A stretch of DNA of 51,614 nt from Psychroflexus maritimus (GTDB lineage Bacteria > Bacteroidota > Bacteroidia > Flavobacteriales > Flavobacteriaceae), in assembly GCF_011089875.1 (NCBI RefSeq), contig NZ_JAANAS010000040.1:1-51614 (forward strand). The letters run 5' to 3'. Below are positions 36,154-46,267 of this stretch, in pieces. The notes beneath the pieces are model-generated. The model was not told where the DNA came from. It did not search any database and worked only from the letters and a program-made list of their open reading frames with translations. Position numbers and translations under genes: made by a program. Numbering within the stretch: the first letter of the stretch is position 1; each line of letters starts with the position of its first letter.

Positions 36154-36176
36154 ATTTCTTATAATCATACACATAT

Positions 36177-36210
36177 AAAGGCTGTTTTTGAAATCAAAAC
36201 AGCCTTTTTT
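36177..36210 (+). terminator. Intrinsic terminator after sdhB
   Basis: AAAGGCTGTTTTGA-type arms: AAAGGCTGTTTT pairs with AAAACAGCCTTT, followed by T residues, 24 bp past the stop. Confidence 0.9.
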
Positions 36211-36534
36211 GTATTTATTATTAGCTTGATGTCTAGAAAATTATACTTTTAGTTGAATTACTTTTGGAGTAATACCAATTTTACGATTAAATGTCGTTAA
36301 GAGAGCGAAATTGCTTTTTTCATATATAAGGCTGTGAATAATTTGCATCCCGTACGTATGGGATGGAAATTGTGAACAAGGAAATATATGGGAAAATGAA
36401 TGAGCTAACTAGCGTCATTTTATGGTTAAATTGGTATAAACTCTCTGTTAAAGACTTTGTTCAATTCCAAACAAATAATAAGTTTATAGTTTCAATAACT
36501 TTAATTACTTTTGTTCACTTAAATATTAGTTTTA
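36211..36534. other. Non-coding gap between sdhB and metG
   Basis: No recognisable gene. Contains two TACTTTTG sequences (36259-36266 and 36506-36513) that fit the -7 consensus; the second is the likely metG promoter. A 73-codon frame running into metG in another phase resembles no protein I know. Confidence 0.5.
36506..36513 (+). promoter_or_regulatory. Candidate -7 element for metG
   Basis: TACTTTTG ending 21 bases before the metG ATG; the -33 TTG is not clear. Confidence 0.45.
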
Positions 36535-38601
36535 ATGAATCAACCCAAAAGATATACAATTACAGCTGCCTTGCCTTATACTAATGGTCCCATTCATATA
36601 GGTCATTTAGCTGGGGTTTATATTCCTGCCGATATTTATACGCGCTACCTTAAACTGAAAGGAGAAGATGTGCTTTTTGTATGTGGAAGTGATGAGCATG
36701 GCGTACCAATTACCATCAAAGCAAAAAAAGAAGGGGTTAGTCCTCAAGATGTGGTTGACAAATATCACAAAATTATCAAAGATTCATTTGAAGAATTTGG
36801 TGTTCAATTTGATAATTACTCAAGGACATCTGCTCAGGTTCATCATGAAACAGCTTCTAGTTTTTTTAAATCCATGCATAAAAAAGCTAAGTTTATTGAA
36901 GAAGTGAGTGAGCAACTCTATGATGTACAAGCCAATCAGTTTTTAGCCGATCGTTTTGTTACAGGAACTTGTCCTAAATGTGGCCACGAAGAAGCCTATG
37001 GAGACCAATGTGAAAAATGTGGAACTTCTTTAAGTGCTAATGATTTAATTAACCCAGTTTCTGCAATTACAGGCAATAAACCTGAAAAAAAGGAAACTAA
37101 ACACTGGTATTTGCCCCTAAATGAATATGATTCTTGGTTGAAAGAATGGATTGTTAAAGGACATAAAAAGGACTGGAAACCCAACGTATATGGACAATGT
37201 AAATCCTGGATAGATGAAGGATTAAGGGCTAGAGCTGTAACCCGTGATTTAGATTGGGGGATTCCGGTTCCTGTTGAAGGAGCAGAAGGCAAAGTGCTCT
37301 ATGTTTGGTTTGATGCGCCTATTGGTTACATTTCTGCAACTAAAGAATGGGCTGCACAAAATAATAAGGATTGGGAACCCTACTGGAAAGGCGAAAACAC
37401 AAAATTGGTTCACTTTATAGGCAAAGATAATATCGTTTTTCATTGCATCATTTTTCCTGCTATGCTGAAGGCTGAAGGGAGCTACATTTTGCCCGATAAT
37501 ATTCCAGCTAACGAGTTTTTAAACTTGGAAGGAAAAAAACTATCCACTTCAAAAAACTGGGCCGTTTGGCTACCCGACTATTTGAAAGATTTTCCAAATC
37601 AGCAAGATGTTTTGCGCTATGTATTAACCGCCAATGCACCTGAAACTAAGGATAACGATTTTACATGGAAAGATTTTCAGACCCGTAATAATTCCGAATT
37701 GGTAGGAATCTTTGGAAATTTTGTGAATCGTGTAGTTGTGCTTACCAATAAGTATTATAAAGGAATCGTTCCTAATAAAAATAATATCGAAGCTGTTGAT
37801 GTAAATATTCTTCAGGAAGTTAAAAAAATAACAGTCACCATCTCAAATTCACTAGAGAAATACAGATTTAGAGAAGCTCAAGCTGAAATGATGAATTTAG
37901 CAAGATGGGGCAATAAGTACTTAGCTGATGAAGAGCCTTGGAAAAAAGTAAAAATAGATGAAAAACGCACTGAAACAATTATGTATGTAGCTATTCAAGT
38001 AGTTGCTGCACTTGCTATTGTTGCTGAACCTTTTTTACCTTTCACCGCTGCTAAATTGAGAAAAATAATCAATGAGGATCAACTCGTTTCTAAAATTTTA
38101 TGGAATGACCTGGCCAATGTTGAAGAACTTATGCCAAGTGGGCATCAAATTAATCAGGCCCAATTACTTTTTTCTAAAATTGAAGATGAGGCAATTGAGC
38201 ATCAATTAAAGCAACTAGAAGCAACTAAAACGGCTAACGAAAAAGAAAATCAGGCCTTAGACCCTCAAAAGGAGTTGATTGCTTTTGAAGATTTTACAAA
38301 ATTAGACCTAAGAACAGGAACTATTTTAGAAGCCGAAAAAATGCCGAAAGCCAAAAAGCTACTTGTTTTAAAAGTTGATACAGGTATTGACGTAAGAACT
38401 GTAGTTTCTGGTATAGCTGAAGATTATAAACCTGAAGAGGTAGTTGGTAGAAAAGTAATTATAGTTGTTAACTTAAAGCCTTCTAAACTTCGAGGTGTGT
38501 TAAGTGAAGGTATGGTTTTAATGACTAAAGATGTGTCTGGAAAATTAATTTTCGCAACACCTGATTCATCCGATACATATAATGGAACGCCAGTAGTATA
38601 G
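36535..38601 (+). CDS. metG: Methionyl-tRNA synthetase
   Basis: 688 residues. Class I signatures HIGH (21-24) and KLSTS (335-339, for KMSKS). One zinc knuckle with Cys146, Cys149, Cys159, Cys162 (MetRS1 type). The C-terminal 100 residues (from about 585; [32 protein letters not shown]) are the EMAP-II-like tRNA-binding dimerisation domain. It charges tRNA-Met in the cytosol. It may be co-transcribed with the channel gene 50 bp downstream. Confidence 0.96.
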   Translation: MNQPKRYTITAALPYTNGPIHIGHLAGVYIPADIYTRYLKLKGEDVLFVCGSDEHGVPITIKAKKEGVSPQDVVDKYHKIIKDSFEEFGVQFDNYSRTSAQVHHETASSFFKSMHKKAKFIEEVSEQLYDVQANQFLADRFVTGTCPKCGHEEAYGDQCEKCGTSLSANDLINPVSAITGNKPEKKETKHWYLPLNEYDSWLKEWIVKGHKKDWKPNVYGQCKSWIDEGLRARAVTRDLDWGIPVPVEGAEGKVLYVWFDAPIGYISATKEWAAQNNKDWEPYWKGENTKLVHFIGKDNIVFHCIIFPAMLKAEGSYILPDNIPANEFLNLEGKKLSTSKNWAVWLPDYLKDFPNQQDVLRYVLTANAPETKDNDFTWKDFQTRNNSELVGIFGNFVNRVVVLTNKYYKGIVPNKNNIEAVDVNILQEVKKITVTISNSLEKYRFREAQAEMMNLARWGNKYLADEEPWKKVKIDEKRTETIMYVAIQVVAALAIVAEPFLPFTAAKLRKIINEDQLVSKILWNDLANVEELMPSGHQINQAQLLFSKIEDEAIEHQLKQLEATKTANEKENQALDPQKELIAFEDFTKLDLRTGTILEAEKMPKAKKLLVLKVDTGIDVRTVVSGIAEDYKPEEVVGRKVIIVVNLKPSKLRGVLSEGMVLMTKDVSGKLIFATPDSSDTYNGTPVV

Positions 38602-38651
38602 ATAGTAAATAAAGATTAGAAGCAATAAATAATTTAAATTAAAAATTCATT

Positions 38652-39485
38652 ATGGAAGAAATTAATATCAATTACATTACCGAGACCATAGAACATTTTG
38701 GTCGTCAAATTATCACCTTTTTACCAGGTGTAGTGGCAGCTATAGTTACCTTAATTGTTGGTTTGTGGTTAGCTAATGTTTTAACTAAACGAGTAAGAGT
38801 TATATTAGAAAGGAGAAAAGTTGATCCAACCATTAGAGGTTTTGTAATTAACTTAATTAGTGTTGTATTAAAAGTTCTTGTTTTTGTGATTGTGATTACC
38901 GAATTAGGGGTTGAAACTACTTCTTTAGCCGCTTTAATTGGAGCTGCAGGTTTGGCAATCGGGCTGTCTCTACAAGGTTCTTTATCTAACTTTGCGGGAG
39001 GTGTTTTAATTTTGTTAATGAAACCATTTAGGGTTGATGATTTTATTGAAGCCCAAGGTGTCTCAGGAACAATTAAGGAAATAAGTATTTTTTACACCCA
39101 TTTAATCACAATAAACAACCAAAGAATTGTAATTCCAAATGGACAACTATCCAATAACAAAGTAATCAATTTTTCTTCTGAAGATACTAGAAGAAACAAC
39201 ATGATTATTGGTATTTCTTACGATAGCAACATTGGTGTTGCTAGAGAAACTTTGTTGAAAATTGTTAACGAACATGATAAAATTTTATCCGAACCAGCTC
39301 CTGAAGTATTCGTTAATGAATTAGCAGATAGCTCGGTTAATTTATCCTTGCGTTTTTGGACAAAAACAGATGATTTTTGGCCAACTCATTTCTTCGTTCT
39401 AGAACAGGCTAAGTTACAACTTGAACAAGCTGGTTGTTCAATTCCTTTTCCACAGCGAGATGTACATTTGTATAAAACGGAATAG
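38652..39485 (+). CDS. Small-conductance mechanosensitive channel (MscS family)
   Basis: 277 residues, with three predicted transmembrane helices. The Gly/Ala-rich pore helix is followed by the family hallmark GLAIGLSLQGSLSNFAGGVLILLMKPFRVDDFIEAQGVSGTIKEI and the cytosolic cage with IPNGQLSNNKVINFS. It opens under membrane tension to release solutes on osmotic downshock. Converges with tsaB over a shared terminator. Confidence 0.92.
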   Translation: MEEININYITETIEHFGRQIITFLPGVVAAIVTLIVGLWLANVLTKRVRVILERRKVDPTIRGFVINLISVVLKVLVFVIVITELGVETTSLAALIGAAGLAIGLSLQGSLSNFAGGVLILLMKPFRVDDFIEAQGVSGTIKEISIFYTHLITINNQRIVIPNGQLSNNKVINFSSEDTRRNNMIIGISYDSNIGVARETLLKIVNEHDKILSEPAPEVFVNELADSSVNLSLRFWTKTDDFWPTHFFVLEQAKLQLEQAGCSIPFPQRDVHLYKTE

Positions 39486-39507
39486 TTTAATTGTTAAGAT
39501 GCCTCAT

Positions 39508-39540
39508 AAAAAAAGCCCAGACAAAAATCTGGGTTTTTTT
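39508..39540. terminator. Bidirectional terminator between the MscS-type gene and tsaB
   Basis: CCCAGA (39516-39521) and TCTGGG (39528-39533) with A-run before and T-run after. The tsaB stop codon is embedded in the T-run. Confidence 0.85.
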
Positions 39541-40234
39541 ATTGAAATCTTTTTTTTGGTTTTCCAGCTATAAAATCTTTTAAGTAAAAAGGCTCAAAGT
39601 AAGCTACATCTTCAAATTCATTATTTTGAAATTTTTTAAAAGCAATCTTTCCCATTTCATTAGCCGAAGGAATTTCTTGTGTATAAAAATGTACATTCTT
39701 TAAGTTCGATATCTTCTTAAATTTTTCAACTCCATTACCTATGAAGTGTAAATGAGTAGCTTCTAAATCTTCAAAACTATCTTCTTCTAACACTTTGGCT
39801 TCAGTTTTACTAATAGCCGTTAAATTAGACTTATAAGTTTGTGTATAAACTTCCATTCTTCTTGCATCTAACATGGGTAAAATTAAATCTCCTTGACTAA
39901 GCCTCTCTGTGGGAATTTGATGTGCTAAGCTTTCTAATGTTGGTATGCTAATCAAAGGGAGATTACAAGCAAAACACAATCCCTTTGCACTTGATACACC
40001 AATTCTTAAACCCGTGTAAGAGCCAGGTCCTTTGCTTACCGCAACAGCATCTAAATCATTTACCTTAAGCTTAGATTGTTTTAATACCTCATCAATAAAT
40101 ACGTTAAGTTTTTCTGCGTGACTGTAATTTTTTGAATTTTCTTCTTTTATAACTTCAGTCCTTCCATTAATTGAAAGCGCTACAGAACAGTTAGTGGTTG
40201 AGGTTTCTAGGCCTAGAATTTTAATTGCTCTCAT
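39539..40234 (-). CDS. tsaB: tRNA N6-threonylcarbamoyladenosine biosynthesis protein TsaB
   Basis: 231 residues, ASKHA-like fold. N-terminus ILGLETSTTNCSVAL, with the conserved NYSHAEKL and VSKGPGSYTGLRIGVSSAKGL stretches. It is the non-catalytic scaffold partner of TsaD in making t6A on tRNAs that read ANN codons. It is the last gene of the export operon, 3 bp after the TolC-like gene, an arrangement without evident functional link. Confidence 0.94.
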   Translation of the reverse strand: MRAIKILGLETSTTNCSVALSINGRTEVIKEENSKNYSHAEKLNVFIDEVLKQSKLKVNDLDAVAVSKGPGSYTGLRIGVSSAKGLCFACNLPLISIPTLESLAHQIPTERLSQGDLILPMLDARRMEVYTQTYKSNLTAISKTEAKVLEEDSFEDLEATHLHFIGNGVEKFKKISNLKNVHFYTQEIPSANEMGKIAFKKFQNNEFEDVAYFEPFYLKDFIAGKPKKRFQ

Positions 40235-40237
40235 CGT

Positions 40238-41713
40238 TTAGTATTCTACAGGTCGTATTCCAAAGAATAATTCTAATACTTTTATTCTGAATATATAATT
40301 ATACTTAGCTTGAATTAAATTGTTTTCTGCATTTACCAATCTAAATTTTGATTGAGTTAAATCAACTGAATTGCTCATTCCTACGTCAAATCTACTTTCT
40401 GCATAGTTGTAAGCTAATTGTTGAGCTTCAACCGACTTAAGTGCGGCTTCATAAGTTCGTGCAGCTCCTCTTGCATCTAAATAAGCTTGATATACACTAG
40501 ATTCTAATTCCAATTCGGTTTGTTCCAATTGATATTCAGCCCGCATTATATTTACTTTAGAACGTTGTACTTGATTTCTAACAGAAAAACCGTTAAAAAC
40601 AGGAATGTTCATTTGAATACCTATAGTATAACCATCATTGTTTCTCAATTGATCAAAAAATGGATCGGCACTAATGGTTTCTAACAAGAAGTTAGGTGAA
40701 AGTACTGACTCGCCAGAATTGGCTACGATTAGACCTGATTCAACAAAAGGATTGTCAGGGTCTAAGGTGTTGGTTTGTGTTATTCTTTCTCTATCAGATT
40801 CTCTTGTATTATAATTGAAAAATCCGCTTATGCTCGGATAATATTGGCTTTTAGAAAGTTGTAAATCTTTTTTTGCAAGTTCTACATCTTGTTCGGCCAC
40901 CAATACTTCATACCGTTCTTCTTTTGCTCGCTGAAGAATTTCTTTGGGGTCACGTTCAATAATGTCTGTAATAGGAATATCGTAGTCTTCATCAGCAATG
41001 TCAAATTCCTCATAGTCTTTAATTAAGAGTAGTTGTGCCAACGCAATTAAAGCAACTTGAACATCATTTTCAGCAACAGTAATTTGTTGCTGTTCATCTG
41101 CACTCTGTGCTTTTATTTCAAGCAGGTCTCCTTCAGGAACAACTCCCGAATCAACTAGCTCTTGAGTTAAATCTATCTGTTCTTCAGTTACTTCGTTTTG
41201 TTCTTTCAATAACTCTAGTGTCTGCTTAGAAACCAAAATTTGAAGGTAAGAATTAGCTACATTTAAGGAGATGTTGTCTTTAATCTGATTTACATTATAT
41301 TGTGCGGCTAGTTTTTCAATTTTAGCCCTTTGAAATTCTCTCAAATTAGCTAAACCTTGAAAAATTGTTACACCTGAAGTTCCATTGAACGAAAAGTTTC
41401 GGGTTATTTGTTGTTCAAGAATCCCTGAAGTTACGTTCTGCGTTAAACCGCGTACCCATTGGTTGTTCGTATTAAAGTTAAGGCTTGGCAAATAATTTCC
41501 ATAAGCGTCTTTCTTGCTAATATCAGCTAAATCTAGATCGAGTTCTGAAAGCTTCACCGTAATGTTATTTTCTAAAGCATAAGAAATACATTCCTCTAAA
41601 GTCCATTTTTTTTGTTCAGTGTTAGTAATAGGTTTCTCTAATTCTTGAGCTATCAAATTAAAAGAAAAAAATAGTTGAACTAAAGCAATTATGTAATATT
41701 TGTTATTTTTCAT
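40238..41713 (-). CDS. TolC-family outer-membrane efflux protein
   Basis: 491 residues with a signal peptide ending LIAQ. The two repeated OEP units are visible through the long coiled-coil stretches, for example RAKEERYEVLVAEQDVELAKKDLQLSKSQYYPSISGFF and YNYAESRFDVGMSNSVDLTQSKFRLVNAENNLIQAKYNY. It forms the outer-membrane duct for the pump encoded by the four genes upstream on this strand. Confidence 0.93.
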   Translation of the reverse strand: MKNNKYYIIALVQLFFSFNLIAQELEKPITNTEQKKWTLEECISYALENNITVKLSELDLDLADISKKDAYGNYLPSLNFNTNNQWVRGLTQNVTSGILEQQITRNFSFNGTSGVTIFQGLANLREFQRAKIEKLAAQYNVNQIKDNISLNVANSYLQILVSKQTLELLKEQNEVTEEQIDLTQELVDSGVVPEGDLLEIKAQSADEQQQITVAENDVQVALIALAQLLLIKDYEEFDIADEDYDIPITDIIERDPKEILQRAKEERYEVLVAEQDVELAKKDLQLSKSQYYPSISGFFNYNTRESDRERITQTNTLDPDNPFVESGLIVANSGESVLSPNFLLETISADPFFDQLRNNDGYTIGIQMNIPVFNGFSVRNQVQRSKVNIMRAEYQLEQTELELESSVYQAYLDARGAARTYEAALKSVEAQQLAYNYAESRFDVGMSNSVDLTQSKFRLVNAENNLIQAKYNYIFRIKVLELFFGIRPVEY

Positions 41714-41724
41714 AAGATGATATT

Positions 41725-42852
41725 TTAACCTCTTCTACCTCTTTTAGGTTTCTCATTCTGTTCTACTTTGTTCCAGACTTTAATTTTATCGTCTTTAGCG
41801 ATTCCTTTTTTAATTTCTACATGAACGCCATTGCTTAGGCCTAATTCTACCTCCCTACGCTCAAATTTCTGGTCTTCAACTTCAACTTCAACATAAGGTT
41901 TTTTGGTTTCTTTATCAAACTGAAGTAAACCTTCTTTAATAGCCAGAACATTTTCTGCTTTTTCTAAAATAATGGAGGCATTTGCGCTTAATCCAGCGCG
42001 TATAAAAACACTTTCGTGATTGATTAAAGTTCCTTCAATTTCAAATTGAACGGCACTATTTTCTTCAACTCCTTGTGGAGAAATATAGTCTAGGATAGCT
42101 TCAAATTTCTGACCTTGTAAGGCACCAATAGTAATTTCTAACGGAAGACCTTCAGAAATTTTACCTACTTCAGATTCGTCTATTTTTCCATCAAATATTA
42201 AATCATCTACTTTAGCAATGGTGGCTAAGGTAGTACCTTCATTAAAATTGTTAGCCTCAATTACTTGCGTGCCTATTTTTACAGGAACGCTTAATACCAT
42301 TCCAGAAATAGTCGCTTTAATTTGAGTCGTAGCTGCATTGCCTACATCATCTGTTGTTCCCGTTTGAATAATCTCGTAGTTCTCTTCGGCAGCAACTAAA
42401 TTCTGCTTGGCATTATCAAACTGATTTTTCGCTAAGTCGTAGTCATTAGCAGAAATAACTTTTTTATCAAAAAGCTCCTTTTGACGTTCAAAAACCCTTC
42501 GTTCGTTATCCAAATTAATTTTAGCTTGTCTTACTTGGTTTTTAGCTGAATTTAAATTAGTAATATTGGGTACAACCTTTAATTCTGCCACCATATCACC
42601 AGCTTTAATACTGTCTCCTGGTTTAACAAACATTTTGTCAATAATTCCAGAAATATTAGGTTTAACTTCTACCTCTTCTCTAGGTATAATAGTTCCCGTA
42701 GCCACTGTTTTTCTAATAATAGTTTCTTCGGTAGGTTCTTCGGTTGTAAATACTTCTGGACTTTCATTATTTTTTTGATATAAATAATACAGTGAGCCGC
42801 CAAATAAGGCAACAATTAGCAGAAGAATAAAAATGGTAACTCCTTTTTTCAT
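41725..42852 (-). CDS. Periplasmic adaptor (HlyD/MacA-type membrane fusion protein)
   Basis: 375 residues: N-terminal membrane anchor (about 5-25), a biotinyl-lipoyl-like half (EVEVKPNISGIIDKMFVKPGDSIKAGDMVAEL), an alpha hairpin (about 90-150), then the second lipoyl half and beta-barrel domains, and a basic tail (KPKRGRRG). It bridges the inner-membrane permeases and the TolC-like duct. It lies 11 bp before the TolC-like gene and 12 bp after the second permease gene. Confidence 0.92.
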   Translation of the reverse strand: MKKGVTIFILLLIVALFGGSLYYLYQKNNESPEVFTTEEPTEETIIRKTVATGTIIPREEVEVKPNISGIIDKMFVKPGDSIKAGDMVAELKVVPNITNLNSAKNQVRQAKINLDNERRVFERQKELFDKKVISANDYDLAKNQFDNAKQNLVAAEENYEIIQTGTTDDVGNAATTQIKATISGMVLSVPVKIGTQVIEANNFNEGTTLATIAKVDDLIFDGKIDESEVGKISEGLPLEITIGALQGQKFEAILDYISPQGVEENSAVQFEIEGTLINHESVFIRAGLSANASIILEKAENVLAIKEGLLQFDKETKKPYVEVEVEDQKFERREVELGLSNGVHVEIKKGIAKDDKIKVWNKVEQNEKPKRGRRG

Positions 42853-42864
42853 TTTGATTTTTGT

Positions 42865-44124
42865 TTATTCTGTTCTTAAAGCATCTACAGGTCTAATTTT
42901 AATAGCATTTTGCGCAGGAATTAAACCTGCTAGTAAGCCTGAGATTATTAATATGATTAATGCAATTACAATTGAATTTAAATCTACACTTGGGTTAACA
43001 AACATAAGGTCTGCATTTTGGGGTAAAAATTTATTGACTAAAATTAAAACTCCAGTAGCAAACACAATTCCTGTCATGCCGGCAATTATGGTCAAGGTAA
43101 TAGATTCCATTAAAATTTGCCCTTTTATTTGCCATGGAGTTGCTCCCAGAGCTCTTCTTACTCCAATTTCGTTTGTTCGTTCTTTTACTACAATTAGCAT
43201 GATATTTGAAATTCCAATTACACCAGAAATTAAAACCATAATACCAACAAAATAGGCTACAGCATTTAAGGCCAAGAATAAACCTGTTATTTTATTGTAT
43301 TGTTCAAATAAATCAAAGTGACCGATGGCTCGGTCATCTTTTGGTGCAATTGTATGCCTTTGTTTAACCACTTCAAATACCTCTTTCTTCAATTCAGAGA
43401 TAGATTCACCATCTTTTGCAGTAACGGCCATCCAACCTACGTTTTCTCCTTGATTGAAAGCTTGAGAGTAGGCGGTAAAAGGCGTATAAATTTGTTTGGA
43501 AGCCTCTTCATTATCGCCCGGGCCAAAACCTTTTTTCTTAAAGATTCCAATCACCATAAAGTTAACGCCTTGTATTTTTATGTAAGTACCAAGTGGATCT
43601 TCATCAAAATCATATAATTCCTGAAGTACTCCTTCACCAATCACAGCTACTTTTCTCCGTTCATTAATGTCATTTTGATTGATAAACCTACCTTGTAAAA
43701 TAGTAGTGGGTTCTTGATTAATGATGTCTGGGTAATCACCATATACATTAAATGCGCCAGATTTTAATCCTCGAGTTACGTTATTTGCTCCTCCAAAACC
43801 TCCTAGTTGATTTCTTGGCGAAACATACTTTAAGCCATTTACTTCATCTTTAATAGCTTCTATGTCGTCTAATTTAAAATTATATCTTCTTCCCTTTGGT
43901 AAGCCTTTGTAGGCTTGTGAAGCAGTTTGCGCCCACATAAACATAGAGTTAGTAGCAACACCAGAAAAGCCTTTTTTTACTCCGTTTTCAAGCCCTGTTC
44001 CAGAGGCTAACAGAATGACAAGTATAAAGATACCCCAAAACACGCCAAAAGCCGTGAGTATAGTCCTGAACATATTGGATGTTAAGGATTCTAATATTTC
44101 ACTCCATTTATCTCTACTAAACAT
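42865..44124 (-). CDS. ABC exporter permease, MacB/FtsX type (second of two)
   Basis: 419 residues with the MacB topology: one N-terminal transmembrane helix, a large periplasmic domain (about 40-280) and three C-terminal helices (FtsX domain, with VKERTNEIGVRRALGATPWQI). It is homologous to the gene immediately upstream in the operon (1-bp gap), suggesting a duplication that gives a heterodimeric permease. No ATPase domain is fused, unlike Escherichia coli MacB. Confidence 0.92.
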   Translation of the reverse strand: MFSRDKWSEILESLTSNMFRTILTAFGVFWGIFILVILLASGTGLENGVKKGFSGVATNSMFMWAQTASQAYKGLPKGRRYNFKLDDIEAIKDEVNGLKYVSPRNQLGGFGGANNVTRGLKSGAFNVYGDYPDIINQEPTTILQGRFINQNDINERRKVAVIGEGVLQELYDFDEDPLGTYIKIQGVNFMVIGIFKKKGFGPGDNEEASKQIYTPFTAYSQAFNQGENVGWMAVTAKDGESISELKKEVFEVVKQRHTIAPKDDRAIGHFDLFEQYNKITGLFLALNAVAYFVGIMVLISGVIGISNIMLIVVKERTNEIGVRRALGATPWQIKGQILMESITLTIIAGMTGIVFATGVLILVNKFLPQNADLMFVNPSVDLNSIVIALIILIISGLLAGLIPAQNAIKIRPVDALRTE

Positions 44125-44125
44125 A

Positions 44126-45370
44126 CTATTCGTCTCTTAATGCGTCAATGGGTTTGATTCTTGCTCCACGCCAAGCGGGAAAAAATCCAGCTATTGCTCC
44201 TGCAATGATAAGTATTATAACTGTAGAAACAGCTACGTTAAAATTTACTTCAGGGTTTACAATAAATTCTGTATCAATAAAAGGTCCAACCGATTCTAAT
44301 AAAAGTAAACCTAAAATTAAACCAAACATTCCAGATAAAGCCGTTACAAAAATAGATTCGTGTAATACCATACCTACAATAGACATGGGCACGGCTCCTA
44401 AGGCTTTCCTAATTCCTATTTCTTTGGTTCGTTCCTTAACAATAATAAGCATAATATTACTCACTCCTATTATTCCTGCAAACAATGTAGCTATCCCAAC
44501 TCCCCAAAAAAACAACTTCATGGTACTTAAAATGGTATAAATTTCTTTGGTGCTTTCTATGTTGTTGCTCAAATATAAGGCACTTGTATCAACGGGAGAA
44601 ATATTGTATTTAGAGCGTAACTGACGTTCAATTTTTTTAAGAAAGGCTTGTGATTGGTACAAAGCCAAATCATAATCGCTTACTTTGGGTAGGGTAAAGC
44701 TAATTGTTCTAATATCTTCACCATTACCAAAAATGCGTTGAGCTGTTTTTAAAGGCATAAAAATTCGTGCTTCAGAACGTTCTCCACCGGGGTCTGTATA
44801 TACGCCAACAACTTTAAATTTAACTCCAGAAACTGTAATAAACTCACCAATGGGGTCTTTTTCTTTAAATAAGTCTTTCTTAACACGGTTTCCTATCACC
44901 ACGTTCTTGGTACCTAAATCTTGGTCTAAAGGATTAATAAACCTACCATTAATAATACTTGCTTTTTCTAAAAACTGATAATCGGCATGTACGCCCTCTA
45001 AACGGTAGGAGCCACTTTCACTTCCGTTAGAAGCTAAGCCTGACCATACGCGGTACAGAGGTGATTGAAATTCGATATCAAAATCTGAAGTTTGTACTGC
45101 CGTGTAAAAATCATCAAGTACCAATTGAATATCTCTTCCAGGGTTGAGACCACCATACCCCAAAGAAGTAACTCCGCCAGTAACACTTACTTTATTTTCT
45201 GCATCACGTTGAAATTGAATTTCAACTCCGTTTTGCATTCCTTCACCAATTCCTAGAAGAACAACTAAAATAAAAATCCCTGAGGCCACAGATACTCCAG
45301 TTAAGAAAGTTCTTAACTTGTTTTTACTTATGGTTTCAAATATTTCCTGCCAGCGTTCTAGACTAAACAT
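44126..45370 (-). CDS. ABC exporter permease, MacB/FtsX type (first of two)
   Basis: 414 residues, same layout as the next gene: N-terminal helix (LRTFLTGVSVASGIFILVVLLGIGEG), periplasmic MacB core, three C-terminal helices with VKERTKEIGIRKALGAVPMSI. Its start overlaps the end of the ATPase gene by 8 bp, so the two are probably translationally coupled. Substrate unknown; MacB-type pumps use a mechanotransmission mechanism to expel periplasmic peptides or antibiotics. Confidence 0.92.
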   Translation of the reverse strand: MFSLERWQEIFETISKNKLRTFLTGVSVASGIFILVVLLGIGEGMQNGVEIQFQRDAENKVSVTGGVTSLGYGGLNPGRDIQLVLDDFYTAVQTSDFDIEFQSPLYRVWSGLASNGSESGSYRLEGVHADYQFLEKASIINGRFINPLDQDLGTKNVVIGNRVKKDLFKEKDPIGEFITVSGVKFKVVGVYTDPGGERSEARIFMPLKTAQRIFGNGEDIRTISFTLPKVSDYDLALYQSQAFLKKIERQLRSKYNISPVDTSALYLSNNIESTKEIYTILSTMKLFFWGVGIATLFAGIIGVSNIMLIIVKERTKEIGIRKALGAVPMSIVGMVLHESIFVTALSGMFGLILGLLLLESVGPFIDTEFIVNPEVNFNVAVSTVIILIIAGAIAGFFPAWRGARIKPIDALRDE

Positions 45371-46064
45371 GGGCTGAAGCTCTTATTGGTTCAACTTTTT
45401 TATCGTCTATGATTACACCGTCTTTTAAATTCACAATACGTTTGGTCATTTGGGCAATATCTTCTTCGTGAGTAACAACCAAGATGGTTTTTCCTTCGTC
45501 GTTAATTTGCTGCACTAAATCCATAATTTCATACGAAGTCTTAGTGTCTAATGCACCTGTTAATTCATCGGCTAATAATACTTTAGGATGACTAGCTAAA
45601 GCTCTAGCAATAGCAACACGTTGTTTTTGACCACCAGATAGTTCATTGGGTAAGTGGGTTGCCCAATCTGCTAAACCAACTTTTTCTAGATAACTCATAG
45701 CTCTATCCATGCGTTCACCTCTTGGTAAGCCTTGGTAATAAAGGGGCAAGGCAACATTGTCTAAAGCAGTTTTGTAATTAATTAAGTTAAATGATTGAAA
45801 TATAAATCCTAAAAACTTATTTCTATATTGTGCGGCTAGTTTTTCATTTAAATTTTTGATGGGTACTCCGTCTAGGTTATAACTTCCTTGGTCGGCTTCA
45901 TCCAGCATTCCTAAAATGTTTAACAAGGTAGATTTTCCAGAACCAGACGAACCCATGATTGAAACTAATTCTCCTTCTTTTACTGAAAAGTTGATTCCTT
46001 TTAAGACATGAAGTGAGTTTTTACCAACTTTGTAGGATTTGTGTAAATCTTTAATTTCAATCAT
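45363..46064 (-). CDS. ABC transporter ATP-binding protein (MacB/LolD type)
   Basis: 233 residues. Walker A GSSGSGKST (39-47), signature LSGGQKQRVAIARAL, Walker B LLADELTGALD (Leu replaces the usual Pro in ADEPT), and an H-loop VVTHEED. It powers the two permeases that follow. First gene of the operon ATPase, permease, permease, adaptor, TolC-like protein, tsaB. The 203-bp gap upstream should hold the promoter. Confidence 0.93.
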   Translation of the reverse strand: MIEIKDLHKSYKVGKNSLHVLKGINFSVKEGELVSIMGSSGSGKSTLLNILGMLDEADQGSYNLDGVPIKNLNEKLAAQYRNKFLGFIFQSFNLINYKTALDNVALPLYYQGLPRGERMDRAMSYLEKVGLADWATHLPNELSGGQKQRVAIARALASHPKVLLADELTGALDTKTSYEIMDLVQQINDEGKTILVVTHEEDIAQMTKRIVNLKDGVIIDDKKVEPIRASAHV

Positions 46065-46267
46065 TCTGATGATGTTTATTTGTTAGACTTCAGTTTTTAT
46101 CTAAAGTTACATGATTGATTGTTATTACTGTGTTAAATTTAACTGATTGTTAGCGTAAACAAAAGTAAGTTTAAAGTAATAAAGCTTGCTTTTTCATAAC
46201 AAATTTTGATTAATGATGAAACCCTAAATCTGATTAAATAGATGTTGTTAGCTTACTTAAATGCTGC

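Noticed and set aside
36363-36584. 73-codon plus-strand frame before metG
   Set aside because: It overlaps the metG start in another phase, has no recognisable product, and covers the likely metG promoter.
42833-44540. Long plus-strand frames opposite the ABC permease genes (140 and 130 codons)
   Set aside because: They are antisense to well-supported permease genes and mirror their hydrophobic codon pattern.
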